From Candidatus Faecivivens stercorigallinarum (GTDB lineage Bacteria > Bacillota > Clostridia > Oscillospirales > Ruminococcaceae), in assembly GCA_018715465.1 (NCBI GenBank), contig DVLN01000183.1, positions 1-14,211 on the forward strand: DNA of 14,211 nt, written 5' to 3'. Each line of letters starts with the position of its first letter. The stretch's first letter is position 1. The position numbers and the translations under genes were made by a program. The notes under the pieces were generated by a model, which was given only the letters and a program-made list of their open reading frames with translations, did not search any database and was not told the DNA's origin. Shown piece by piece: positions 1 to 8,041 of the stretch.

Positions 1-54
1 CTTCTTTACCAGGGAAGTTCTGCTTTTTCTTACGAGCTGGTTAAAAGTAGGCAT
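1..54 (-). CDS. rpsL: Ribosomal protein S12, N-terminal fragment (cut by window edge)
   Basis: The minus strand from base 54 to the window edge reads MPTFNQLVRKSRTSLVKK, the characteristic start of ribosomal protein S12, a 30S subunit protein at the decoding centre. Only 18 of about 120-140 codons are present, because the window ends; nothing suggests a broken gene. The start is well supported: an AAGGAGG ribosome binding site (61-67) lies 6 bases upstream of the ATG. A strong promoter at 110-138 precedes it, and the rpoC terminator at 229-259 separates it from rpoBC. In most bacteria rpsL opens the str operon (rpsL, rpsG, fusA, tuf), so those genes probably follow outside the window. This arrangement of rpoBC followed by the str operon is the usual one in Firmicutes. 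Confidence 0.93.
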   Translation of the reverse strand, partial: MPTFNQLVRKSRTSLVKK

Positions 55-82
55 ATGGCACCTCCTTGCATATTTATTGGCG

Positions 83-97
83 GGGACAACCTGTCCC
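83..97. repeat. Inverted repeat GGGACA-N3-TGTCCC in the rpsL 5' leader
   Basis: A perfect 6-bp inverted repeat with a 3-base spacer lies between the predicted rpsL transcription start (about 103) and the ribosome binding site. In the transcript it could form a short GC-rich hairpin almost at the 5' end, which might stabilise the mRNA. As DNA it could be an operator. I do not recognise it as the site of a known regulator. Confidence 0.45.
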
Positions 98-109
98 ACA
101 CAATTTATA

Positions 110-138
110 ATTCTATCACACCCATCTCCGGCTGTCAA
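110..138 (-). promoter_or_regulatory. Sigma-A-type promoter for rpsL (str operon)
   Basis: On the minus strand, TTGACA (133-138) is followed after exactly 17 bases by TAGAAT (110-115). The TG at the extended -10 position gives TGATAGAAT. The -35 box is perfect and the -10 box has one mismatch to TATAAT. Transcription should start near base 103, giving a leader of about 50 bases before rpsL. This is among the strongest promoter matches in the window, as expected for a ribosomal protein operon. Confidence 0.85.
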
Positions 139-228
139 GGAAAATGCAAAAAATCCAGTCAATCCTTCGAAAAAGTTTGCAGAATTTGCAGCAAATGTTT
201 TATCTAATATGCACAAACCTGCATTTGT

Positions 229-259
229 AAAAACGGCGCCTCCAAAACGGAGACGCCGT
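229..259 (-). terminator. Intrinsic terminator downstream of rpoC
   Basis: On the minus strand an 11-bp stem (arms 249-259 and 233-243, one G-U pair) with a 5-base loop is followed by TTTTTAC. It begins 22 bases after the rpoC stop codon. It separates the rpoBC unit from the rpsL promoter just downstream. Confidence 0.9.
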
Positions 260-281
260 CTAATATTACCAATATTCAGAC

Positions 282-3200
282 TCAGTCTGCCGGAGCAGCA
301 GGAGCAGCCACAGGAGTGCTGTTCTCAGCAGCTTCCCCTTCCGGGTGGGTCGGTACAACTTCAACATCGTTGTAGCATCTCATGCCGGTACCGGCAGGGA
401 TCAGCTTACCGATGATGACGTTCTCCTTCAGGCCCATCAGGTGGTCGGTCTTGCCCTTGATGGCAGCGTCGGTCAGGACCTTGGTGGTTTCCTGGAAGGA
501 AGCCGCCGACAGGAAGGACTCAGTTGCAAGAGCAGCCTTGGTGATACCCAGCAGGACAGGTTCATAGGTAATCAACGAGATTGCCTGACCTTCATCCATC
601 AGCTTCTGCAGCCGCTGGTTCTCACGATATACGTCGCTGCGTTCCATGATGGAACCAGTCAGCAGCTCGGTAGATCCGGGGTCCTTGATGCGGACTTTCT
701 TCATCATCTGACGGACGATAACCTCGATATGTTTATCGTTGGTATCAACGCCCTGCAGACGGTAGGTCTTCTGAACCTCGCTGATCAGGTAATCCTGAAC
801 AGCTTTCTCGCCTTTGACTGCGAGGATGTCATGCGGGTTGATCGCACCCTCGGTCAGCGGATCGCCCAAGGCGATTTCCTGGCCTTCGGTAACCTTGATC
901 TTAAAGCCATACGGGATGTTGTAGCGTTTTTCGCCTTCCTCACCGGTTACGACGATAACCGTCTGACGTTTTTCTTCAGTAAAGTGGATGGTGCCGCCGA
1001 TTTCAGAGATAATCGCACTGTTCTTGGGTTTACGGCTCTCAAACAGCTCAACGACACGGGGAAGACCCTGTGTAATATCCTCAGCGTTCGCGATACCGCC
1101 GGTATGGAAGGTACGCATCGTCAGCTGGGTACCAGGTTCGCCGATCGACTGGGCAGCGATTACGCCGACCGTTTCACCGACTGCGATCGCCTTGCCATTG
1201 GCCAGGTTTGCGCCGTAGCACTTCGCGCAGATACCCTGCGGCGAATGACAGGTCAGGATAGAACGAATCTTGACGGAAGTTGCACCTGCGGCAATAATCT
1301 TCTTTGCGTCGTCCTCATCCATGATCTTATCTTTGGAGACAAGCACCTCTCCAGTGACCGGATCGACAAAATCGTCGACCAGATAACGGCCCTGCAGACG
1401 TTCCTGCAAGGTCTCGATCATTTCCTTGCCTTCACGGATATCGCTGATCACCAGGCCGTCATCCGTTCCACAGTCTTCCTGACGGATGATAACGTCCTGA
1501 GAAACGTCAACCAGACGTCTGGTCAGATAACCCGAGTCAGCAGTACGCAGCGCGGTATCGGCCAGACCTTTACGAGCGCCTCGAGAAGAAATGAAGTATT
1601 CCAGAATGGTCAGACCTTCACGGTAGTTGGCCTTAATCGGCAGCTCGATGGTCGCACCGGCGGTATTCGCAATCAGGCCGCGCATACCTGCCAACTGTCT
1701 GATCTGTGCCTTAGAACCACGCGCGCCCGAGTCAGCCATCATGAAGATCGGGTTGAACTCATCCATTGCGGCGGTCTGCGCTTCTGCGACAGCGTTGGTG
1801 GTATCGTTCCAGATACGGATGACACGATCCTTGCGTTCCTGTTCGGAGAGCAGGCCGCTCTCGTACTGACGGTTGATCGACAGTGCGGCTTTTTCAGCAT
1901 CGGCAACCAGCTGTTTCTTTTCAGCCGGGATGGTCGCGTCGCTGACAGCAACGGTGATCGCGCCCTTGGTGGAGTATTTATAGCCCTGTGCTTTAATCCG
2001 GTCGAGCACCTCACAGGTACGGGCAGTGCCATGGACACGGATGCAGCGGTCAATAATCTTACCCAGTTCCTTCTTGCCGACCTTAAACTCGATCTCCAGT
2101 TTGAACTTGTTGTCAGGAATCGAACGATCGACAAATCCCAGATCCTGCGGAATCGGGTCGTTGAAGATCAAACGGCCGCAGGTGGTTTCAATCAGCTGGC
2201 TTTCTTCACCCTTGACCATCCGTACACGGATTTTGGCCTGCAAGGTGATAACGCCATCCTGATATGCCATCAGGACTTCGTTGACATCGCGGAAGACCTT
2301 GCCTTCGCCCTTATCGCCCGGCTTAATCATTGTCAGGTAATAAGAACCGAGGATCATATCCTGAGTCGGGACGGTGATCGGCTTACCGTCAGCGGGTTTG
2401 AGCAGGTTGTTCGCCGCCAGCATCAGGAAGCGGGCCTCAGCCTGCGCCTCAGCGGACAGCGGAACGTGAATAGCCATCTGGTCGCCGTCGAAGTCGGCGT
2501 TATATGCGGTACAGACCAGAGGATGCAGCTTAAGTGCGCGTCCTTCGACCAGAACCGGTTCGAACGCCTGAATACCCAGACGGTGCAGAGTAGGTGCACG
2601 GTTGAGCATGACGGGATGGTCTTTGATGACAACTTCCAGTGCATCCCAGACCTCGGGTTTTGCACGGTCAACTGCCTTACGGGCAGACTTGATATTGGCA
2701 GCGGCGCCGGTCTCGACCAGCCGTTTCATGACAAACGGCTTGAACAGTTCAAGCGCCATCTCTTTCGGAACGCCGCACTGGTCCATCTTCAAATCAGGAC
2801 CGACGACGATAACGCTACGGCCAGAGTAGTCAACACGTTTACCCAGCAGGTTCTGACGGAAACGGCCCTGTTTACCTTTGAGCATATCCGACAGAGACTT
2901 GAGCGAACGGTTGTTAGGGCCGGTGACCGGACGGCCGCGGCGGCCATTGTCGATCAGCGCGTCAACTGCTTCCTGCAGCATCCGCTTTTCATTGCGGACG
3001 ATGATATCAGGAGCCTGCAGTTCCAGCAGACGTTTCAGACGGTTGTTGCGGTTGATAACCCTTCTGTACAAATCGTTCAGGTCGGACGATGCAAACCGTC
3101 CGCCGTCCAGCTGTACCATCGGGCGAATATCCGGGGGAATGACCGGGACAACGTCCAGAACCATCCATTCCGGTTTCTGATCAGAGAGACGGAACGCTTC

Positions 3201-3836
3201 AACGCATTCCAAGCGTTTCAGGATACGGACCTTTTTCTGGCCGGAAGCGTCTTTCAGCTGTGCTTTCAGCTCAACCGAGAGGGATTCAAGATCAAGGTCG
3301 TGCAGCAGCTGTTTAATCGCTTCGGCACCCATTCCAGCCTGGAAGTCATCTTCGTAGATTTCCCGCTGATAAGCGTATTCCTTCTCATCCAGCAGCTGGC
3401 CCTTCTGCAGGGGGGTGCTGCCGGGATCGGTGACGATATATTTTGCGAAATAGAGTACCTCTTCCAGTCTTCTGGGGGAGATGTCCAAAATCAGGCCCAT
3501 ACGGGAAGGAATTCCCTTGAAATACCAGATATGGGAGACGGGAGCAGCCAGTGTGATATGGCCCATCCGCTCACGGCGAACCTTTGCACGGGTAACTTCT
3601 ACGCCGCACTTGTCGCAGATTTTGCCTTTATAACGAAGGCGTTTATATTTACCGCAATGGCATTCCCAGTCCTTGGTCGGCCCAAAGATTCTTTCACAGA
3701 ACAGGCCGTCACGTTCGGGTTTCAGTGTGCGGTAGTTAATGGTTTCCGGCTTGGTAACCTCACCGTAAGACCATTCGAGAATCTTTTCGGGGGAAGCCAG
3801 TCCGATTTTGATTGCTTCAAAAGTATTAAACTCCAC
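282..3836 (-). CDS. rpoC: DNA-directed RNA polymerase subunit beta'
   Basis: This is the catalytic beta' subunit of RNA polymerase, 1184 residues, a usual length for Firmicutes; the large insertion in the trigger loop found in proteobacteria is absent. Visible landmarks in order are an N-terminal zinc site (C59, C61, C74, C77), the absolutely conserved active-site motif NADFDGDQ at 446-453 with the three Mg-binding aspartates, and the bridge helix around 700-727. A second zinc site follows (C789, C863, C870, C873), then the trigger loop region around 891-914. The last 25 or so residues are an Ala/Pro/Glu-rich tail. The start is GTG at 3834-3836, preceded about 8 bases upstream by GAGGGAG; MEFNTFEAIKIGLASP is the normal N-terminus. 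It lies 18 bases after rpoB, is co-transcribed with it, and ends at the terminator at 229-259. Confidence 0.98.
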   Translation of the reverse strand: MEFNTFEAIKIGLASPEKILEWSYGEVTKPETINYRTLKPERDGLFCERIFGPTKDWECHCGKYKRLRYKGKICDKCGVEVTRAKVRRERMGHITLAAPVSHIWYFKGIPSRMGLILDISPRRLEEVLYFAKYIVTDPGSTPLQKGQLLDEKEYAYQREIYEDDFQAGMGAEAIKQLLHDLDLESLSVELKAQLKDASGQKKVRILKRLECVEAFRLSDQKPEWMVLDVVPVIPPDIRPMVQLDGGRFASSDLNDLYRRVINRNNRLKRLLELQAPDIIVRNEKRMLQEAVDALIDNGRRGRPVTGPNNRSLKSLSDMLKGKQGRFRQNLLGKRVDYSGRSVIVVGPDLKMDQCGVPKEMALELFKPFVMKRLVETGAAANIKSARKAVDRAKPEVWDALEVVIKDHPVMLNRAPTLHRLGIQAFEPVLVEGRALKLHPLVCTAYNADFDGDQMAIHVPLSAEAQAEARFLMLAANNLLKPADGKPITVPTQDMILGSYYLTMIKPGDKGEGKVFRDVNEVLMAYQDGVITLQAKIRVRMVKGEESQLIETTCGRLIFNDPIPQDLGFVDRSIPDNKFKLEIEFKVGKKELGKIIDRCIRVHGTARTCEVLDRIKAQGYKYSTKGAITVAVSDATIPAEKKQLVADAEKAALSINRQYESGLLSEQERKDRVIRIWNDTTNAVAEAQTAAMDEFNPIFMMADSGARGSKAQIRQLAGMRGLIANTAGATIELPIKANYREGLTILEYFISSRGARKGLADTALRTADSGYLTRRLVDVSQDVIIRQEDCGTDDGLVISDIREGKEMIETLQERLQGRYLVDDFVDPVTGEVLVSKDKIMDEDDAKKIIAAGATSVKIRSILTCHSPQGICAKCYGANLANGKAIAVGETVGVIAAQSIGEPGTQLTMRTFHTGGIANAEDITQGLPRVVELFESRKPKNSAIISEIGGTIHFTEEKRQTVIVVTGEEGEKRYNIPYGFKIKVTEGQEIALGDPLTEGAINPHDILAVKGEKAVQDYLISEVQKTYRLQGVDTNDKHIEVIVRQMMKKVRIKDPGSTELLTGSIMERSDVYRENQRLQKLMDEGQAISLITYEPVLLGITKAALATESFLSAASFQETTKVLTDAAIKGKTDHLMGLKENVIIGKLIPAGTGMRCYNDVEVVPTHPEGEAAENSTPVAAPAAPAD

Positions 3837-3854
3837 TCGTAACTCCCTCTTCCA

Positions 3855-6800
3855 TTAAAAATCCAGATCGTCGTTATCGCCGTAAGAGTCCGCAAACTCG
3901 GAACCAAATTCCGGCTCAATATCATCCAGCATATCCTCGGCAGCGCCGGTGGAGAAGCCTTCCATTTCGCCGTCCTCCTGAACCGAGAAAGCATCAGGGT
4001 CACTGTAGCGGTCGTCTTCCTCAGCCGAACGGAAGGAGACGTCCTCTTCATCCTCAAAGCTCTGCTTGAGGTCGATTTCTTCGCCGGCTTTATCCAACAC
4101 CTTGATATCCAGACCCAGCGACTGCAGCTCCTTGACCAGAACCTTGAAGGATTCCGGTACGCCGGACTGCGGGATATTGTGTCCTTTGACGATCGCTTCA
4201 TAGGTCTTGACACGGCCGACAACGTCGTCCGACTTGACCGTCAGGATCTCCTGCAGGGTATAAGCAGCACCGTAAGCTTCCAGCGCCCAGACCTCCATCT
4301 CACCGAAACGCTGACCGCCGAACTGTGCTTTACCGCCCAGCGGCTGCTGAGTAACCAGCGAGTAAGGACCGGTCGAACGGGCATGGATCTTATCGTCGAC
4401 CAGATGGTGCAGTTTAAGGTAATACATAATACCGACGGTAACACGGTTATCAAATTTTTCACCGGTTCTTCCATCGTACAGGACCATCTTACCGTCTTCG
4501 GGGATGCCTGCTTCACGCTGCATCGCGCGGATATCTTCCTCGTGCGCACCGTCGAATACAGGGGTCATGACCTTCCAGCCAAGTGCCTTTGCAGCATAAC
4601 CGAGGTTGACTTCCAATACCTGCCCGATGTTCATACGGGAAGGAACGCCCAGCGGATTCAGAACGATATCCAGCGGAGTACCGTCTTCCAGGAAGGGCAT
4701 ATCCTCCTGCGGCAGAATGCGGGAAACGACACCCTTGTTACCATGGCGGCCCGCCATCTTGTCACCGACCGAGAGTTTTCTTCTCTGGGCAACATAGCAG
4801 CGTACCACCATATTGACGCCTGCGGTCAGTTCATCGCTGTTTTCACGGGTGAAGACCTTGACGTCGACGACTGTACCGTAAGCACCGTGCGGCAAACGCA
4901 GCGAGGTATCTCTGACCTCTCTGGCCTTTTCGCCGAAGATCGCGCGGAGCAGTCTTTCTTCTGCGGTCAGCTCAGTCTCACCCTTGGGGGTAACTTTGCC
5001 GACCAACAGGTCGCCCGAGCGGACTTCAGCACCGATACGGATGATGCCGCGTTCGTCGAGATCTTTGAGCGAGTCTTCCGAAACGTTGGGGATATCACGG
5101 GTAATTTCCTCAGCACCGAGTTTGGTGTCACGGGCTTCGGTCTCATATTCCTCAATGTGGATGGAGGTGTAAACGTCATCGCGGACCAGTCTCTCATTGA
5201 TCAGAACCGCGTCCTCGTAGTTATAACCTTCCCAGGTCATGAAGCCGATCAGCGCATTCTTGCCCAGCGAAATTTCGCCATTGCAGGTAGCAGGACCGTC
5301 CGCAATAACCTGTCCTTTGGTAATCCGTTCACCCTTAAAGACAATCGGACGCTGGTTGACACAGGTCGACTGGTTGGAGCGTTTGAACTTGAGGATTTCA
5401 TATTTATGCAGTCCGCCGTTGTCATCGCGGATCTGGATTTCAGTCGCGTCGACCCGTTCAACAACGCCGTCCTCTTTTGCAACGACACAGACGCCCGAGT
5501 CAACAGCTGCCTTGTACTCCATACCGGTTGCAACAATCGGCTGTTCAGTCTTCAGCAGCGGCACGCCCTGACGCTGCATGTTCGCGCCCATCAGTGCACG
5601 GTTTGCGTCATCGTTTTCCAGGAAGGGGATCATCGCCGTCGCAACAGAAACGACCATCTTCGGCGAAACATCCATGTAGTCAGCGCGATCAGCGTCGATT
5701 TCCATGATCTCTTCGCGGTAACGGGCAGTAATACGCTCGTTGGCAAAGTGTCCGTCCTCAGTCAGAGGGGTGTTTGCCTGTGCGACAACAACCTCGTCCT
5801 CTACGTCGGCGGTCATATATTCAACTTCATTGGTTACAATACCGGTAGCTTTGTCGATCTTACGGTAAGGTGCCTCGATAAAGCCGTAGTCATTGATACG
5901 GGCAAAGGTCGCCAGGTAGGAGATCAGACCGATGTTCGGACCTTCAGGGGTCTCAATCGGGCACATGCGTCCGTAATGGGTGTAGTGAACGTCACGAACC
6001 TCGAAAGATGCACGGTCACGGGACAGACCGCCGGGACCCAGTGCGGACAGACGTCTCTTGTGGGTCAGCTCAGCCAGCGGGTTGTTCTGGTCCATAAACT
6101 GGGACAGCGGCGAAGAACCAAAGAATTCCTTGACTGCGGCGCTGACCGGACGGATGTTGACCAGGCTCTGGGGAGAGATGCCCTCCGCATCCTGCTGCAT
6201 CATCGTCATCTTTTCACGGACGACACGTTCCATGCGGGTCAGACCGATTCTGAACTGGTTCTGGAGCAGCTCGCCAACCGGACGGATACGGCGGTTGCCC
6301 AGATGGTCAATATCATCGACGGTGCCCATACCATGCGCCAGGCAGTTCATATAGTTGATGGTCGCCAGGATATCGTCCTTGATGATATGCTTGGGAACCA
6401 GACGGTTGACATTAGCCTTGATCAGCTTTTTCAGCTCATCGGCGTCGTCGCCTGCCTGCTCCATCAGTTCTTTCAGGATCTTATAGCGGACCTTTTCATT
6501 GATGCCGCAATCCTTCTTGTCCAGATCGGGAACGAAGTCAGTGATCTCAACCATACCGTTGGAGATAACCTTGATCTCGGTATCCTCATCCACCCGGATA
6601 TAAACGGTATCAACGCCCTTGCGTTCCAGTTCCATTGCCCGTGCGCGAGTCAACTTTTCGCCCTCGTCCGCCAGGATTTCACCGGTCGACAGGTCGATGA
6701 CCGGCTGAGCGAGCACACGGCCCATAATTCTGGGGGTAAGTGCCAGCTTCTTGTTGTATTTGTAGCGTCCGACCTTGGACAGATCATAGCGGTGATCATC

Positions 6801-7679
6801 AAACAGCAGCGGAACCAGGTGTTTGACAGCGGCTTCCAGTGAAGGCTGCTCACCCGGACGAAGTTTGCGGTACACTTCCAGAAGTGCTTCATCACCGGGG
6901 CAAAGATCGCCGGGATGCTCTCTGGATTCAGTCAGATCCTTGGTATTCAGAGTGGTCACGATCGTTTCCTGATCGCCGAACAGCTCGAGAACTTCCGAAG
7001 TAGTTCCCTTCATATCGGTCAGGGCGCAGCGGAAATCTTCCTGCACCTGTTCATAGGTAACGTCGTCACGGACGCGCAGCAGCGCACGGATAAAGACAGT
7101 GATCGGGAGTTTGCGGTTTTTGTCGATACGAACATAGAAGACGTCCTGGGAGTCGGTTTCATATTCCAACCAGGCGCCGCGATTGGGGATGACAGTCGAA
7201 CGGAACAGCTTTTTACCGGTCTTATCAAACGCATCATCATAGTATACACCGGGAGAACGAACCAGCTGAGAGACAATAACACGTTCTGCACCATTGATGA
7301 CAAAGGTGCCGCTTTCAGTCATCAGCGGGAAATCGCCCATATAGATTTCCTGCTCCTTGACCTCGCCGGTTTCCTTGTTCAGCAGTCTGGCCCTGACCCG
7401 CATCGGGGCCGCATAGGTTACGTCGCGCTCTTTGCACTCGGTAACGGTATATTTGGGAGTTTCATCGAGACGGTAGTCGACAAAATCCAGCACCAGGTTT
7501 CCGGTATAGTCGGTGATCGCCGCGATATCACGGAACACCTCTTTTAAGCCCTCTTCCAGAAACCATTTATAGGATTTAATCTGCACCTCGATCAGATTGG
7601 GCATCTCCAGCACTTCGTTGATGTGCGCAAAACTCTTGCGTTCCGTCTTTCCGAGCTGTACAGGCTTGACATTCACCAT
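3855..7679 (-). CDS. rpoB: DNA-directed RNA polymerase subunit beta
   Basis: This is the beta subunit of RNA polymerase, 1274 residues, forming the other half of the active-site cleft. The frame stays open to a GTG at 7742, but no ribosome binding site precedes it. The ATG at 7677-7679 (MVNVKPVQLG) has TGGAGTGAT just upstream and matches the start in related Clostridia, so I use it. Landmarks are the rifampicin-pocket segment at about 521-547 (GSSPLSQFMDQ then THKRRLSALGP), CPIETPEGPN, GDKMAGRHGNKG, and the very conserved C-terminal block SLVTQQPLGGKAQFGGQRFG. The positions most often mutated in rifampicin resistance (E. coli D516, H526, S531) carry wild-type residues, so the enzyme is probably rifampicin-sensitive. 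The C-terminal 75 residues or so are a strongly acidic, low-complexity tail. rplL is not directly upstream: the gene has its own promoter and faces mntP. Confidence 0.97.
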   Translation of the reverse strand: MVNVKPVQLGKTERKSFAHINEVLEMPNLIEVQIKSYKWFLEEGLKEVFRDIAAITDYTGNLVLDFVDYRLDETPKYTVTECKERDVTYAAPMRVRARLLNKETGEVKEQEIYMGDFPLMTESGTFVINGAERVIVSQLVRSPGVYYDDAFDKTGKKLFRSTVIPNRGAWLEYETDSQDVFYVRIDKNRKLPITVFIRALLRVRDDVTYEQVQEDFRCALTDMKGTTSEVLELFGDQETIVTTLNTKDLTESREHPGDLCPGDEALLEVYRKLRPGEQPSLEAAVKHLVPLLFDDHRYDLSKVGRYKYNKKLALTPRIMGRVLAQPVIDLSTGEILADEGEKLTRARAMELERKGVDTVYIRVDEDTEIKVISNGMVEITDFVPDLDKKDCGINEKVRYKILKELMEQAGDDADELKKLIKANVNRLVPKHIIKDDILATINYMNCLAHGMGTVDDIDHLGNRRIRPVGELLQNQFRIGLTRMERVVREKMTMMQQDAEGISPQSLVNIRPVSAAVKEFFGSSPLSQFMDQNNPLAELTHKRRLSALGPGGLSRDRASFEVRDVHYTHYGRMCPIETPEGPNIGLISYLATFARINDYGFIEAPYRKIDKATGIVTNEVEYMTADVEDEVVVAQANTPLTEDGHFANERITARYREEIMEIDADRADYMDVSPKMVVSVATAMIPFLENDDANRALMGANMQRQGVPLLKTEQPIVATGMEYKAAVDSGVCVVAKEDGVVERVDATEIQIRDDNGGLHKYEILKFKRSNQSTCVNQRPIVFKGERITKGQVIADGPATCNGEISLGKNALIGFMTWEGYNYEDAVLINERLVRDDVYTSIHIEEYETEARDTKLGAEEITRDIPNVSEDSLKDLDERGIIRIGAEVRSGDLLVGKVTPKGETELTAEERLLRAIFGEKAREVRDTSLRLPHGAYGTVVDVKVFTRENSDELTAGVNMVVRCYVAQRRKLSVGDKMAGRHGNKGVVSRILPQEDMPFLEDGTPLDIVLNPLGVPSRMNIGQVLEVNLGYAAKALGWKVMTPVFDGAHEEDIRAMQREAGIPEDGKMVLYDGRTGEKFDNRVTVGIMYYLKLHHLVDDKIHARSTGPYSLVTQQPLGGKAQFGGQRFGEMEVWALEAYGAAYTLQEILTVKSDDVVGRVKTYEAIVKGHNIPQSGVPESFKVLVKELQSLGLDIKVLDKAGEEIDLKQSFEDEEDVSFRSAEEDDRYSDPDAFSVQEDGEMEGFSTGAAEDMLDDIEPEFGSEFADSYGDNDDLDF

Positions 7680-7786
7680 AGGCTTGATCACTCCATTCAT
7701 CTGACTTAAGCGCGCAAGCCCCCTACCCCGATTCTTTCCCACAAAAATCGAAGAGAGGATGCACGCATATAAATGACCTTGTACAA

Positions 7787-7814
7787 ACTATACAAATTTC
7801 ATCCCAAAAGTCAA
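7787..7814 (-). promoter_or_regulatory. Proximal promoter of rpoBC
   Basis: On the minus strand, TTGACT (7809-7814) and TATAGT (7787-7792) are separated by 16 bases, each one mismatch from consensus. Transcription would start near 7780, giving a leader of about 100 bases before the chosen rpoB ATG. AT-rich sequence lies upstream. This supports transcription of rpoBC independent of any ribosomal protein operon. Confidence 0.7.
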
Positions 7815-7908
7815 GTGTATATTTGCACAAAATAACATGAAAAAATGTGGCCAATTTACCAATTTGAAGGGTATAAAGACACACATATCCATTCTGATAC
7901 ATTTTATA

Positions 7909-7937
7909 AGTGTACAACACTTGAAAAATTTTGTCAA
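7909..7937 (-). promoter_or_regulatory. Candidate upstream promoter of rpoBC
   Basis: On the minus strand a perfect TTGACA (7932-7937) is followed after 17 bases by TACACT (7909-7914), which matches TATAAT at four of six positions. It overlaps the candidate mntP promoter on the other strand, so polymerase could not occupy both at once. The weak -10 box keeps confidence modest. Confidence 0.4.
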
Positions 7938-7950
7938 GCACTTTTATAAA
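7921..7950 (+). promoter_or_regulatory. Candidate promoter of mntP
   Basis: TTGAAA (7921-7926) and TATAAA (7945-7950) are separated by 18 bases, slightly longer than ideal. Transcription would start near 7957, giving a leader of about 85 bases. The inverted repeat CTTGA-N9-TCAAG (7920-7938) overlaps the -35 box and could be an operator. I recognise no known metal-regulator consensus here. Confidence 0.45.
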
Positions 7951-7960
7951 AAAACTTTTT

Positions 7961-8002
7961 TATTCGGGAAGATCCGCGGATTTCTCCCCAACCAACCGAA
8001 TA
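7961..8002 (+). promoter_or_regulatory. Leader stem-loop before mntP, possible translational control element
   Basis: A 7-bp outer helix pairs TATTCGG (7961-7967) with CCGAATA (7996-8002). It encloses the palindrome ATCCGCGGAT (7972-7981). Inside it, TTTCTCC (7981-7987) is complementary, with one G-U pair, to GGAGGAA (8029-8035), which contains the mntP ribosome binding site, so two alternative folds are possible. mntP genes are often controlled by the yybP-ykoY manganese riboswitch, but I do not see that RNA's conserved loops here. Regulation by this element is inference. Confidence 0.35.
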
Positions 8003-8041
8003 TGATGGCATTGTATCAATCCAAAACAGGAGGAATTTGCC

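Larger units (their letters stand above)
7680..8041. other. Divergent regulatory region between rpoB and mntP
   Basis: These 362 bases hold no convincing gene; open frames here have no start signals and are AT-rich. The region contains one good and one candidate minus-strand promoter for rpoB, a candidate plus-strand promoter for mntP, and a leader hairpin before mntP. There is also a tandem repeat of CCAATTT (7851-7857 and 7859-7865) and AT-rich sequence upstream of the rpoB -35 box that could act as an UP element. Confidence 0.7.

Noticed and set aside
345..3842. A 1165-codon open frame on the plus strand opposite rpoC (and an 887-codon one opposite rpoB at 4179-6842)
   Set aside because: These long antisense frames arise from codon bias in the sense genes. 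The translations show no family features and no ribosome binding sites support the starts, while the minus-strand proteins are unmistakable.
7680..7742. Extension of rpoB to the GTG at 7742
   Set aside because: No ribosome binding site precedes that GTG and the added residues do not resemble RpoB N-termini, whereas the ATG at 7679 has a good site and the family-typical start.
7743..8041. A yybP-ykoY manganese riboswitch before mntP
   Set aside because: I looked for the conserved purine-rich and loop sequences of this aptamer and did not see them; the predicted leader of about 85 bases is also short for aptamer plus expression platform.
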